NCBI GenBank assembly: GCA_025699005.1
Contig: JAILWI010000001.1
Span: 434,001-498,000 of the forward strand
Direction: 5' to 3'
DNA from: Chloroflexota bacterium
Lineage (GTDB): Bacteria; Chloroflexota; Limnocylindria; QHBO01
Length of the DNA stretch: 64,000 nt
The notes beneath the pieces were generated by a model, which saw only the letters and a list, made by a program, of their open reading frames with translations, was not told where the DNA came from and did no database searches. Positions 49,254-57,467 of this stretch are shown in pieces (positions within the stretch are counted from its first letter, which is position 1; each line of letters begins with the position of its first letter). The translations under genes and the position numbers were made by a program.

Positions 49254-49802
49254 ATGGATACCGATCTCGTGACTCGAGCACAACGCGGCGACGAGGAGGC
49301 CTTCGCGAGCCTCGCCGTGGCCGCGGGCGATCGGCTCCACGCCGTTGCGCATCGCATCCTGCGGGACCTCGATCTCGCCGATGATGCGACGCAGCAGGCT
49401 CTTCTCGCAATCTGGCGCGACCTGCCCCAGCTCCGAGACCCAGCGCGATTCGAGGGCTGGGCGTACCGCATCCTGGTGCGGGCGTGCTATGCCGAGCGGC
49501 GTCGGGAGCGGGCCTGGAGCCCGAACCTGCGCCTGCTGCCCGCGCTCGACCCACATGGCGCCGATGCGTCGCAGTCGATCGTCGCGCGTGACCAGATCGA
49601 GCGCGGGTTTCGTCGCCTCTCCCTCGAGCATCGTGCCGTGATCGTGTTGCACTACTACCTCGACCTTCCCCTGGCGGGGGTCGCGGAGACGCTCGGGATC
49701 CCGGTCGGCACTGCCAGGTCACGCCTGCACTACGCGGTCCGCGCGCTGCGCGCGGCTCTCGACGCCGATGCCCGGACCGCCGTGGAGGTGATGGTGCGAT
49801 GA
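49254..49802 (+). CDS. ECF RNA polymerase sigma factor (copy 1)
   Basis: 182 residues. Region 2 at about 5-70 (QRGDEEAFASLA, DLADDATQQALLAIW, WAYRILVRAC) and region 4 at about 115-170 (RRLSLEHRAVIVLHYYLDL, GVAETLGIPVGTARSRLHYA) give a complete ECF sigma. No C-terminal extension. It overlaps the membrane protein gene at 49799 by ATGA, the usual sigma/anti-sigma order. Likely drives its own promoter; see the AAGATTGA motif. Confidence 0.93.
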   Translation: MDTDLVTRAQRGDEEAFASLAVAAGDRLHAVAHRILRDLDLADDATQQALLAIWRDLPQLRDPARFEGWAYRILVRACYAERRRERAWSPNLRLLPALDPHGADASQSIVARDQIERGFRRLSLEHRAVIVLHYYLDLPLAGVAETLGIPVGTARSRLHYAVRALRAALDADARTAVEVMVR

Positions 49803-50665
49803 ACGAGGACCGCGACTTCGATCGGCTCATGCGCACCTGGCTCGAGGGTGGATCGACCCAGCTGTCGGATCGGGTCCTGGATGCGGTTCTCGCGCAGCTG
49901 CCGCAGGTGCAGCAACGCAGGGCCAGACCGTTTGGATGGCTGCGCGGTCCGGACCGGCGCTCGGTGCTGTTCGTGGTTGCCGGAGCCGCGGCCGCAGTGG
50001 TGGTCGCGCTCGGTATCGGGTTCGTCACCTCGAGTGTCGGAGACTCGCCGCAACCGGCGCCCCCGGTGCCATCGGCTGCCACGAGCGACATTCCGGACCT
50101 CCCAGGCGGCAATCTCGATGGTGGCACCTACCGGTTGTGGCCGCGAGCGCTGGTCAGCGTGACGCTGGAGGTGCCCGGCGGCTGGGAAAGCTACGAGCGC
50201 TGGGCGATCAACCTACCGGGTGCCTCGCCCGGTTCGATGGGCCTTGCGTTCTGGAACCCGGCGAACCTGTACGAGGATCCGCGCTCATCCACCCGGGAGC
50301 CGAGGGACCCCCCCGTCGGCGCGAGCGTCGAGGACTTCGCACAGGCTCTCGCGGATCACCCGGGGTGGGTCGCCGAGCCCCCTCGACGGGTTGTGATTGA
50401 CGGCCGGGAGGGTCTCCTGGTGCGCATCACGATCCCGCCCGAGCCGGAGATCCCCGTCTGCGAGAGCTTCGCACTGTGGAAGGATGCAGCCGACGGACGG
50501 TCGTACTGTGTCCGGGTGCCGGGTGCGGTCGTCGACGTGTACATCGTGGACGTGCGCGGGGAACGCATCGTGTTCAGCGCACAGTACGACCCAGAAGCCC
50601 CTCCCGACCAGGCCGCGGCCCTGCGGCGCATGGTGGATTCCGTTCGATTCGACCCCGCGCCGTGA
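49799..50665 (+). CDS. membrane anti-sigma-like protein (partner of ECF copy 1)
   Basis: 288 residues with a short cytoplasmic part (about 1-52, RDFDRLMRTWLEGGSTQLSDRVLDAVLAQLP), one membrane helix (about 55-77), a Pro/Ser linker and an exported domain with two cysteines. The cytoplasmic part lacks the HxxxCxxC zinc motif of ZAS anti-sigma factors, so its role rests on gene order and topology. The exported domain would be the stress or ligand sensor. Confidence 0.72.
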   Translation: MNEDRDFDRLMRTWLEGGSTQLSDRVLDAVLAQLPQVQQRRARPFGWLRGPDRRSVLFVVAGAAAAVVVALGIGFVTSSVGDSPQPAPPVPSAATSDIPDLPGGNLDGGTYRLWPRALVSVTLEVPGGWESYERWAINLPGASPGSMGLAFWNPANLYEDPRSSTREPRDPPVGASVEDFAQALADHPGWVAEPPRRVVIDGREGLLVRITIPPEPEIPVCESFALWKDAADGRSYCVRVPGAVVDVYIVDVRGERIVFSAQYDPEAPPDQAAALRRMVDSVRFDPAP

Positions 50666-50897
50666 GCGGCCGGCGGGCACCTGACAGCAGGAGTTCAACC
50701 GGACCTGAGTCGCCTGCCCGCCCGAGGTTCCTCGCGACCCTGGACTGAACCACTTCCCCGATCGCGTTCGCCGAGCGGCGGCCTCCGCTCCGCCGTTCCG
50801 CACGTCCGTCCGCCCAAGATTGAACTGTTGACGGCGGTCGTCTCCTCTCCTACATGATCGGTCCGCTGAGGACCGACGCCACGCATGAGAGGGAAGC

Positions 50898-51452
50898 GTG
50901 CAGGAAGAACTGGTCCGTCAGGCGCAACGGGGCGACGCGGAAGCGTTCGACGCCCTGGCGCGCCAGGTGGGCGACCGATGCCTGGCGATCGCGGTGCGGA
51001 TCCTCCGCGACGTCGACCTGGCGGAGGACGCCGTCCAGGCCGCCCTGATCACGGCCTGGACCGAGCTCCGAGCCCTGCGCGACCCGTCCCGATTCGAGCC
51101 GTGGCTCCACCGCATCCTCAGCCGCGCGTGCTTCGCCGAGGCCAGGCGCCGCACCCGCTGGTATGAGGGCCCCAGGATCCTTCCCGTCGAGGGCGCGTAC
51201 GGCCCCGACGAGTACCTGACCGTCGATGATCGCGACCTGCTGGAGCGGGCCTTCCGCAGGCTCACCATCCAGCAGCGAGCCGTCCTCGTCTTCCATCACT
51301 ACCTCGGGCTCTCTATCTCCGAGGTGGCGACACGAACCGGAATCCCCGTCGGGACTGTGAAGTCCCGCCTTCACCACGCAACGCGCGCGCTGCGGGCCAG
51401 CCTCGACGCCGATGCCCGAGCCTCCGCGCACACCCAGGAGCGAATGGCATGA
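50898..51452 (+). CDS. ECF RNA polymerase sigma factor (copy 2)
   Basis: 184 residues from a GTG. Region 2: QRGDAEAFDALARQVGDRCL, DLAEDAVQAALITAW, WLHRILSRAC; region 4: RRLTIQQRAVLVFHHYLGL, EVATRTGIPVGTVKSRLHHA. Clearly a paralogue of the gene at 49254 (same motif order and lengths, about half identical by eye). Overlaps the following membrane protein gene by ATGA. Confidence 0.93.
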   Translation: MQEELVRQAQRGDAEAFDALARQVGDRCLAIAVRILRDVDLAEDAVQAALITAWTELRALRDPSRFEPWLHRILSRACFAEARRRTRWYEGPRILPVEGAYGPDEYLTVDDRDLLERAFRRLTIQQRAVLVFHHYLGLSISEVATRTGIPVGTVKSRLHHATRALRASLDADARASAHTQERMA

Positions 51453-52405
51453 CGACTCGTCGCGACCCCGATCGGCTGATCCGCGCCTTCCTGTTGGAGG
51501 GTGAGGACGTGCTGACGGACTCGGTGTACGACGCCGTCCGTGCCGAGATTGACCAGACATCACAACGGGCCGGGTTCGGCCCGTGGAGAACGCCCACCAT
51601 GAGCAAGATCGTTCCCATCGGGCTCGGCGTTGCCGCCGTGGTCTTCGCCCTCTTCGCCGGCGCCCAGCTGTTCGGGACCCCCACCGGCGGCTTCGGGGGG
51701 CCGCCGGATTCCTCCGCCACGCCGGCAGCGTCGGCCTCACCGGAGCCGTCGGTGGAGCGATCCGCCACCCCCGAGGCGATCGAGCCGTACCAGGTCGTCG
51801 TCAGTGAGCCGGATGATCCCGTGCAGGTCTCATTCACCGTCACCTCACCCGGCTGGATGGATCTGCCGGGCCTCGGAGGCCTGACCAAGAACGACGACGG
51901 TCTCGACCCGCCCGACACGGAAGGCATCGCCGTGCTGGCGTGGTCGTGGCCGGCGGGCACCGGATTCCACGTCTATGGCCACCCGTGCCAGTGGTCGTCG
52001 ACGATCCCTGAGACGCCGGCCACCACGTGGCGCGAGATCCTGGCAGGGTTCGAGGCACAGGCGGAAACCGAGATTCTGGGAGGCGGTGGGCCACCTCCCT
52101 TTGCCCACGGCATCGACGGCGTACGTCTGGGCCTCCAAGTGCCACTGGCCTACGAGGTGCCCGGCGCGACGCGGGAGGAGGAGTTCTCCGCCTGCGACGA
52201 GAGCATCTATGCGTTCTACGGCATCGAAGGCGGGACCGAGCCTGAGCGCAACGCCCAGGGCCCGGGCCAGATCGACGAGCTCTGGATCCTGGACGTGGAC
52301 GGGAGGACGGTGATCCTGGACGTGGCCTATGGCCCCGCCACGCCAGCCGAGCTCATCGACGAGGCGAAGGCGCTGGTCGAATCTGCCACGTTCGAGGTCC
52401 CCTGA
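51449..52405 (+). CDS. membrane anti-sigma-like protein (partner of ECF copy 2)
   Basis: 318 residues with the same plan as the product of 49799: a cytoplasmic segment RDPDRLIRAFLLEGEDVLTDSVYDAVRAEI (about 4-33), one helix (about 52-74), a Pro/Ser/Ala linker, and an exported domain of about 215 residues with two cysteines (HPCQWS, SACDES). The conserved (R)xxDRL(I/M)RxxLxEG core in both proteins probably contacts the sigma factor. No zinc motif. Confidence 0.72.
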   Translation: MTTRRDPDRLIRAFLLEGEDVLTDSVYDAVRAEIDQTSQRAGFGPWRTPTMSKIVPIGLGVAAVVFALFAGAQLFGTPTGGFGGPPDSSATPAASASPEPSVERSATPEAIEPYQVVVSEPDDPVQVSFTVTSPGWMDLPGLGGLTKNDDGLDPPDTEGIAVLAWSWPAGTGFHVYGHPCQWSSTIPETPATTWREILAGFEAQAETEILGGGGPPPFAHGIDGVRLGLQVPLAYEVPGATREEEFSACDESIYAFYGIEGGTEPERNAQGPGQIDELWILDVDGRTVILDVAYGPATPAELIDEAKALVESATFEVP

Positions 52406-52425
52406 CCCTCGTCCCGCAGCCGATG

Positions 52426-52455
52426 CGCGGGCGGTCCCAGGCGGGGCCGCCCGCG
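52426..52455. terminator. hairpin between convergent genes
   Basis: CGCGGGCGG and its complement CCGCCCGCG around a 12-nt loop, in the 55-bp gap between the anti-sigma-like gene and the nitroreductase gene. Confidence 0.55.
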
Positions 52456-52460
52456 TTCCG

Positions 52461-52979
52461 TCACCAGCGCTCTTCGTGGACCAGCTCGTCCAGCGACACG
52501 CGGCCGCCGGCGCGGTTCGGCCGGGTCAGGACGGAGGCATCGGCCGGGTAGCCGAATGAGAGGAGGAAGTCACAGCGGCGGTCGTCGGGCAATCCCAGCA
52601 GCTGATGTGCAAGATCGTGGTCGTACACGGTGGCCGGCACGCTGCCGATCCCGAGCTCCCAGGCGGCGAGCACCATGCTCTGCGCCGCCCGACCGCAGTC
52701 CCACATCACCGAATTGTTGCGGTGGCCCGATGCGTCGGGCGTCACGAGGGCGATGGCCAGCGTCGCACCGGCCAGGTGGCCGGCATAGTGGCCGACCACC
52801 GCCAGCTCTCGAAGGTGGTCGCGGTCGCGCACCACGATGAACGCCCAGTGCTGGTCGTTCTTCGAGCTGCCGGTGCGACGTCCGGCGTTGAGGATGCGCT
52901 CGAGCTCCGGTGACTCGATCGCACGCTCGGAGAACTCCCGCACGACGCGCAGCGTGTTGATCGCCTCCCAGGTCTCCAT
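52461..52979 (-). CDS. nitroreductase-family flavoprotein
   Basis: 172 residues. The FMN-binding N-terminal INTLRVVREFSERAIESPELERIL, GSSKNDQHWAFIVVRD and AAQSMVLAAWELGIGSVPATV are typical. The start at 52979 is the first that gives a full domain; an upstream frame runs into the divergent DUF885 gene. Could reduce a nitro compound or quinone; a role like the C-terminal domain of FbiB in F420 synthesis is conceivable but unsupported. Confidence 0.85.
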   Translation of the reverse strand: METWEAINTLRVVREFSERAIESPELERILNAGRRTGSSKNDQHWAFIVVRDRDHLRELAVVGHYAGHLAGATLAIALVTPDASGHRNNSVMWDCGRAAQSMVLAAWELGIGSVPATVYDHDLAHQLLGLPDDRRCDFLLSFGYPADASVLTRPNRAGGRVSLDELVHEERW

Positions 52980-53051
52980 CGGCTGTTCCCGCTCCTGCTC
53001 TGACGCAATGATCGCATCGGCCCGGACGGCGGCGCATGGCACCATGCGCGC

Positions 53052-54722
53052 ATGAGCTTCGCCGATGCCGTCGACGGCTTCTTCGCCGACTTCTTCCGCC
53101 TCTACCCGGTCCACGCCACTCAGGCGGGCAACCACGAGCACGACCACGCCTGGCCCGACGTCGGCGAAAGCGGCACGGCCGAACGACTGGCCTGGCTGGC
53201 CGAGGTGCGAGCGACGCTCGAGGGGGCCGATGACCTGACCCGCGAGGAGGAGATCGACCGCCAGGTCCTGCTTCGCGAGATCGACGCCCTGCGCTTCGAG
53301 GAGGAGGATCTCGACGAGCCATCGTGGAGCCCGATCGTGTACTCGTACCTGCTCGGCGGCGGGCTGTTCTCACTCCTCTCCCGCGAGTTCGCTCCGCTGG
53401 ATGCGCGTCTGGAGAGCGTCGCCGGCCGCATGGAGACCCTCCCCGCGCTCCTTGATGCGGCACGCGAGAACCTGACGTCCGGCCGCGGCCGCGCGGTCAG
53501 TGGGTTCCACGTGGAGAAGGCGATCGTCACCATGCCCGGCGTCGCCGACCTGTGCCGTACGGCGGTCGAGATGGCCGCCGATGTCGATGAAGCGCTTCGC
53601 CGTCGCGTGACCGCCGCCGCCGATCCCGCGATCGCCGCGGTCCACGCCTTCGTGACGTGGCTGCGCGACGAGCTGCTCCCCACGGCCGATGGCGACTTCC
53701 GCCTGGGGCGGGATCTCTACGAGCGCAAGTTCCACCACGCGCTGAAGGCGACGATCACGCCCGCGGAGCTCGAGGCCCGCGCAGCCGCCGCCTACGACGA
53801 GGTGCGCGCCGAGATGGCCCGCATCGCCGCCGAGCTCTGGCCCTCGCGGATCGGCGACGAGCCGATGCCGGACGACCCGGACCAGCTCACCCGGCGCGTC
53901 CTCGACGACATCGCGCAGGATCATCCACGGGCCGAGGACCTGCTGGACTACTGCCGTGCCGAGCATGAGCGAATCGAAGCGTTCATCCGCGAGCGGGATC
54001 TCATCGGCCTGGCCGATGATCCGCTGCAGATCATCTGGACCCCGCCGTTCCTGCGCGCCTTCGGTGGCGCGATGCTCATCCCGCCGGGGCCGCTCGACAA
54101 GGGTCTCGACAGCTTTTTCGCCATCACGCCGCCGAATCCCGAGTGGAGCGACGAGCAGGTCGAGTCGATGCTGCGGGAGAACAACAGCCGATCCCTGCGA
54201 ATCCTCACGATCCACGAGGCGGTGCCCGGCCACTACCTCCAGCTCGCGTGGTCGAACCGCTGCGACTCGCTGCCTCGCGCCGTGTTCGGCTCGGGCGTGT
54301 TCGCCGAGGGCTGGGCGGTCTACGTGACCCAGGTGATGATGGATTCTGGCTACGGCGCCGACGATCCGGCGCTGATGCTCTCGCACTGGAAGTACTTCCT
54401 GCGCGCGCTCACGAACACCCTCATGGACATCCGCATCCACACCGGCACGATGTCGGAGGACGAGGCGATGACGATGATGGTCGAGGGCGGCTTCCAGGAG
54501 CGCTCCGAGGCCACCGAGAAGTGGGCGCGCGCCCGGTTGTCATCGACTCAGCTGTGCGAGTACTACCTCGGGTCGGTCGAGATGACTGAGCTCGAGCGCG
54601 AGGCGCGCCGTCGAGCCGAGATCGCGGGTCGCGACTTCACGTGGCGGCCGTTCCTGGAGTCCGTGATCAGCCACGGGACACCGCCGATGCCGGTCATCCG
54701 CGACATCCTGTACGGGGACTAG
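53052..54722 (+). CDS. DUF885-family putative metallopeptidase (copy 2)
   Basis: 556 residues with zinc motif LTIHEAVPGHYLQLAW, second Glu in FAEGWAVYVTQVM and the C-terminal ARARLSSTQLCEYYLGS. Same family as the product of 39287 but clearly divergent: the motif is HEAVPGH against HEAYPGH, and the two share little outside the core. No signal peptide. Stop shared (CTAG) with the convergent serine hydrolase gene. Confidence 0.85.
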   Translation: MSFADAVDGFFADFFRLYPVHATQAGNHEHDHAWPDVGESGTAERLAWLAEVRATLEGADDLTREEEIDRQVLLREIDALRFEEEDLDEPSWSPIVYSYLLGGGLFSLLSREFAPLDARLESVAGRMETLPALLDAARENLTSGRGRAVSGFHVEKAIVTMPGVADLCRTAVEMAADVDEALRRRVTAAADPAIAAVHAFVTWLRDELLPTADGDFRLGRDLYERKFHHALKATITPAELEARAAAAYDEVRAEMARIAAELWPSRIGDEPMPDDPDQLTRRVLDDIAQDHPRAEDLLDYCRAEHERIEAFIRERDLIGLADDPLQIIWTPPFLRAFGGAMLIPPGPLDKGLDSFFAITPPNPEWSDEQVESMLRENNSRSLRILTIHEAVPGHYLQLAWSNRCDSLPRAVFGSGVFAEGWAVYVTQVMMDSGYGADDPALMLSHWKYFLRALTNTLMDIRIHTGTMSEDEAMTMMVEGGFQERSEATEKWARARLSSTQLCEYYLGSVEMTELEREARRRAEIAGRDFTWRPFLESVISHGTPPMPVIRDILYGD

Positions 54723-55948
54723 GAACCGGTCGCCAGCTCCAGGAGCGACGGTCCGTCGCCGGCTTCGGCCGCGAGCATCGCGCCGAGGTCCACGTGGCTG
54801 CGGTTCACGAGCAGCGCCAGCGTCACATCGGCCTCGGGGAGGTGCACGAGCAGCGTCGTGTACGTGTTGAGGAGGCCGGTGTGTCCGTAGCCGACCGCGT
54901 TCGGCAGCTCGATCCGCTGGACGCCGAGCCCGTAGTCGTGGTCGTTGAGCTCGCTCATCGCCTCGAGTGAGGCCTCGGTCAGGAGGTCGCTCCCGTAGAG
55001 CGCGTCGCCCCATCGCGCCAGGTCGGCGGCCGATGCGCTCATCGCTCCCGAGCCCCAGAAGATCGTGGCCCACGCGGGGGACAGGGGGCCGCCCTCCTCG
55101 GTGCCGGTAAGGACCCTGGTGTGGCTCAGTCCCAGGGGCTCCAGGAACCGCGTGCCGATCTCGTCGGCCAGGGTGGCACCGCCGATGCGCTCGACGAGCA
55201 GTCCGAGAAGGTAGTAGTTCGTGTTCGCGTAGGCCCAGCCCTTGCCCGGCTCGTACCAGGGCGCATGCACGCTGGCGAGGATCTCGGCGCTCGTCCACGG
55301 GTGCTCCGGGTGCTCCTCGAGCCCGCGTCTCGTCGTGTCGTTGAACACGTCCGCCAGACCGCTCGTGTGGTCGAGCAGCTGCCGGATCGACACGTCGCCC
55401 GCGAACCGTCGCAGGTCGGGCAGGTGCTCGCGCAGCCGGTCGTCGAGGTCCAGCCGTCCCTCCTCGACCATCTGGAGGACCGTGGCGGCCACGAACGTCT
55501 TCGTGACCGAGCCGATGACGAGCGGGTCGTCAGCGGCCAGTCGCGCGTCGCCCTCTCGGTCCCGGCCCGCGGCGCCGCTCCACAGCAGCTGTCCATCGCG
55601 GACCGCCGCAAACGTGATTCCACGCGCGCCGGCCGTGGTCCGCGCGGCCTCGATGGCGGCGGCGTAGTCAGCGCCCGTGTCCGGGGGCGCGGTCGGCGTC
55701 GAGGTCGGCGCGGGGAGTGGATCCGCGTCGATCGGCTGCACCCGCGACGGGGAGGGGGCCACCTCGAGCAGGTCGATGGGCATCGGGCGCGCACGGTGCG
55801 GCTCGCCGGCGTTGAGCGGGGCCAACGTGAGGTCGGGCGACAGGAATGCGAGCAGTGAGAGGAGGAGACCGACGAATGGCGCGCGAAGCCCGGGGAGCCG
55901 CAACCTGCGTCGCCCCCGTCGCGTGCGAATTGCTCGGGCCTGCTGCAT
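54719..55948 (-). CDS. exported serine hydrolase (beta-lactamase class C/DD-peptidase fold)
   Basis: 409 residues. A very basic N-terminus and one membrane segment (about 21-40), a Pro/Thr linker and a penicillin-binding-like domain with Ser147-x-x-Lys150 (IGSVTKTF), Tyr240-Ala-Asn242 (WAYANTNYY) and the late GYGHTGLL. That triad fits class C-like esterases or D-aminopeptidases more than true beta-lactamases. The start at 55948 has GAGGAC upstream; a longer frame ignored. Confidence 0.88.
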   Translation of the reverse strand: MQQARAIRTRRGRRRLRLPGLRAPFVGLLLSLLAFLSPDLTLAPLNAGEPHRARPMPIDLLEVAPSPSRVQPIDADPLPAPTSTPTAPPDTGADYAAAIEAARTTAGARGITFAAVRDGQLLWSGAAGRDREGDARLAADDPLVIGSVTKTFVAATVLQMVEEGRLDLDDRLREHLPDLRRFAGDVSIRQLLDHTSGLADVFNDTTRRGLEEHPEHPWTSAEILASVHAPWYEPGKGWAYANTNYYLLGLLVERIGGATLADEIGTRFLEPLGLSHTRVLTGTEEGGPLSPAWATIFWGSGAMSASAADLARWGDALYGSDLLTEASLEAMSELNDHDYGLGVQRIELPNAVGYGHTGLLNTYTTLLVHLPEADVTLALLVNRSHVDLGAMLAAEAGDGPSLLELATGS

Positions 55949-56033
55949 CGATGTCCTCGCTGCATGCGCATCATCGCCGATGTGCGGGCGCCGTCTCAAG
56001 CGTTTCCGGCACTTGAACGCTCGGCGGGTTTTT

Positions 56034-56048
56034 GTTAGCATTGCTAAC
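56034..56048. promoter_or_regulatory. perfect 15-bp palindrome, probable MarR operator overlapping a -10 box
   Basis: GTTAGCA-T-TGCTAAC. The TAGCAT inside (56036-56041) lies 9 nt before the GTG of the MFS gene and fits the leaderless -10 pattern of this genome, so a bound repressor would block it. A related site precedes the next MFS gene. Confidence 0.65.
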
Positions 56049-56050
56049 TA

Positions 56051-57418
56051 GTGACGATCCCCCGACTCTTCCCGCGTCCTGGACGCCGCCCCGATCGGGC
56101 GGCGTCCATGCCGCGCGCCCGCGGTGCGGCGATGGCCCGTGGCTTCAGCGCCATGCGTCATCGCAACTACCGGATCTACTGGTTCGGGCAGGCGGGATCG
56201 CTCGTCGGTGCCTGGATGCAGTCGGTGGCGCTGCCGTGGCTGGTGCTCGAGCTCGGTGGCTCGCCGCTTCAGCTCGGCGCGGTGCTGGCCCTCATGTTCG
56301 CTCCGTCGATGGTCCTCGCCCCGCTGGGCGGGGTGATCGCCGACCGGGTCGACAAGCGCCGCGTCCTCATGATCGTGAACGGAGTCGCCATGCTCCAGGC
56401 GGCGATCCTGTTCGGGCTCGCGGCGAGCGGCGTCGTCGAGATCTGGCACGTGTTCGTCCTCGCGCTCCTTGCCGGGTTCGTGAACGCCATCGAGATGCCG
56501 GTCCGCCAGGCCTTCGCCGCCGATCTCGTGCCACCGGACGATCTCGTGAACGCCATCGCCCTCAACTCGACGAGCTTCAACCTGTCGCGCGTGATCGGCC
56601 CGGCCATCGCGGGCGTGACGATCGCCGCGTTCGGCGTGGCCATCAACTTCGGCATCAACGCGGTGAGCTACCTGTCGGTGCTCATCGGCCTGTGGATGCT
56701 CGACGGAAGCACGTTCCGACAGATCGAGCGGCCCGATCGATTCCCCTCGATCCGCTCGAGCCTGGCCGAGGGCGTGCGCTACGCCGTGGCCACCCCGACG
56801 GTCCTGTGGCCGCTCGTGCTGCTGGGCGGCATGGCGGCCCTGGCCATGAACTTCCAGACGCTCCTGCCGATCTTCTCGCGGGACGCGCTCGGCCTCGACT
56901 CCGGGGGCTACGGGGCCCTGTTCGCCGCCATGGGCGCCGGCTCGCTGGTCGGCTCGCTGATGCTGGCCTTCACGACCAGCCAGCGGCCGATGCTGGGCAT
57001 GATCATCGGCGGCGGAGCAGCCTTCCTGGCGCTCGAGCTGGTCCTCGGATTCGTGCGCCTGCCGCTGGCCGCGTTCGCGCTCGTGGCCGGCATCGGCATG
57101 GCGTCGATGCTCATGGTGAACACGATCAACGTGACGATCCAGAACAGCGTGCCCGACGTGCTCCGAGGTCGGGTGATGTCCCTCTACGTCACGGTGTTCG
57201 CCGGCACCGCGCCCCTCGGTGGCCTGCTGTCGGGCGCGCTGGCCGAGGCGTTCGGGGCGCCGGCGGCCATCAGCCTCGGCGCCGTGATGGCGGTTGGCGT
57301 GCTCGTGCTCGTGGCATGGCACCTGCGATCGGTCGCGATGCCCCGACGCGCCGCCGGCACCTCCCCGGCCATCGAACCGCCGCAGCGCGACCGGGAGCTC
57401 GATCGCCGGGCCGCGTGA
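56051..57418 (+). CDS. MFS transporter (MFS_3/EntS-like exporter), copy 1
   Basis: 455 residues from a GTG 2 nt after the operator palindrome; ATG codons at 56108 and 56132 are alternatives. Twelve membrane helices; RHRNYRIYWFGQAGSLVGAWMQ opens helix 1, and GGVIADRVDKRRVLM is the loop 2-3 motif. The N-terminal 30 residues are Pro/Arg-rich. Close to the next gene, so the two arose by duplication; they may form separate exporters for drugs or siderophore-like compounds. Controlled by the MarR protein at 58857, by inference. Confidence 0.9.
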   Translation: MTIPRLFPRPGRRPDRAASMPRARGAAMARGFSAMRHRNYRIYWFGQAGSLVGAWMQSVALPWLVLELGGSPLQLGAVLALMFAPSMVLAPLGGVIADRVDKRRVLMIVNGVAMLQAAILFGLAASGVVEIWHVFVLALLAGFVNAIEMPVRQAFAADLVPPDDLVNAIALNSTSFNLSRVIGPAIAGVTIAAFGVAINFGINAVSYLSVLIGLWMLDGSTFRQIERPDRFPSIRSSLAEGVRYAVATPTVLWPLVLLGGMAALAMNFQTLLPIFSRDALGLDSGGYGALFAAMGAGSLVGSLMLAFTTSQRPMLGMIIGGGAAFLALELVLGFVRLPLAAFALVAGIGMASMLMVNTINVTIQNSVPDVLRGRVMSLYVTVFAGTAPLGGLLSGALAEAFGAPAAISLGAVMAVGVLVLVAWHLRSVAMPRRAAGTSPAIEPPQRDRELDRRAA

Positions 57419-57435
57419 CGCCCCGTCGGCCGGTG

Positions 57436-57450
57436 GTTAGCATGAGCAAC
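57436..57450. promoter_or_regulatory. second MarR-type site, partial palindrome
   Basis: GTTAGCATGAGCAAC shares TTAGCAT-N4-AA with the perfect site at 56034. It also holds a TAGCAT. A seven-codon open frame from its ATG ends just before the TTG start of the MFS gene. Confidence 0.45.
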
Positions 57451-57467
57451 TTCCCGGAGATCTGACG

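Noticed and set aside
54719-55948. True class C beta-lactamase
   Set aside because: SxxK, YxN and HTG are present, but the long basic anchor and Pro-rich linker and the HTG rather than KTG motif fit esterase or peptidase relatives better.
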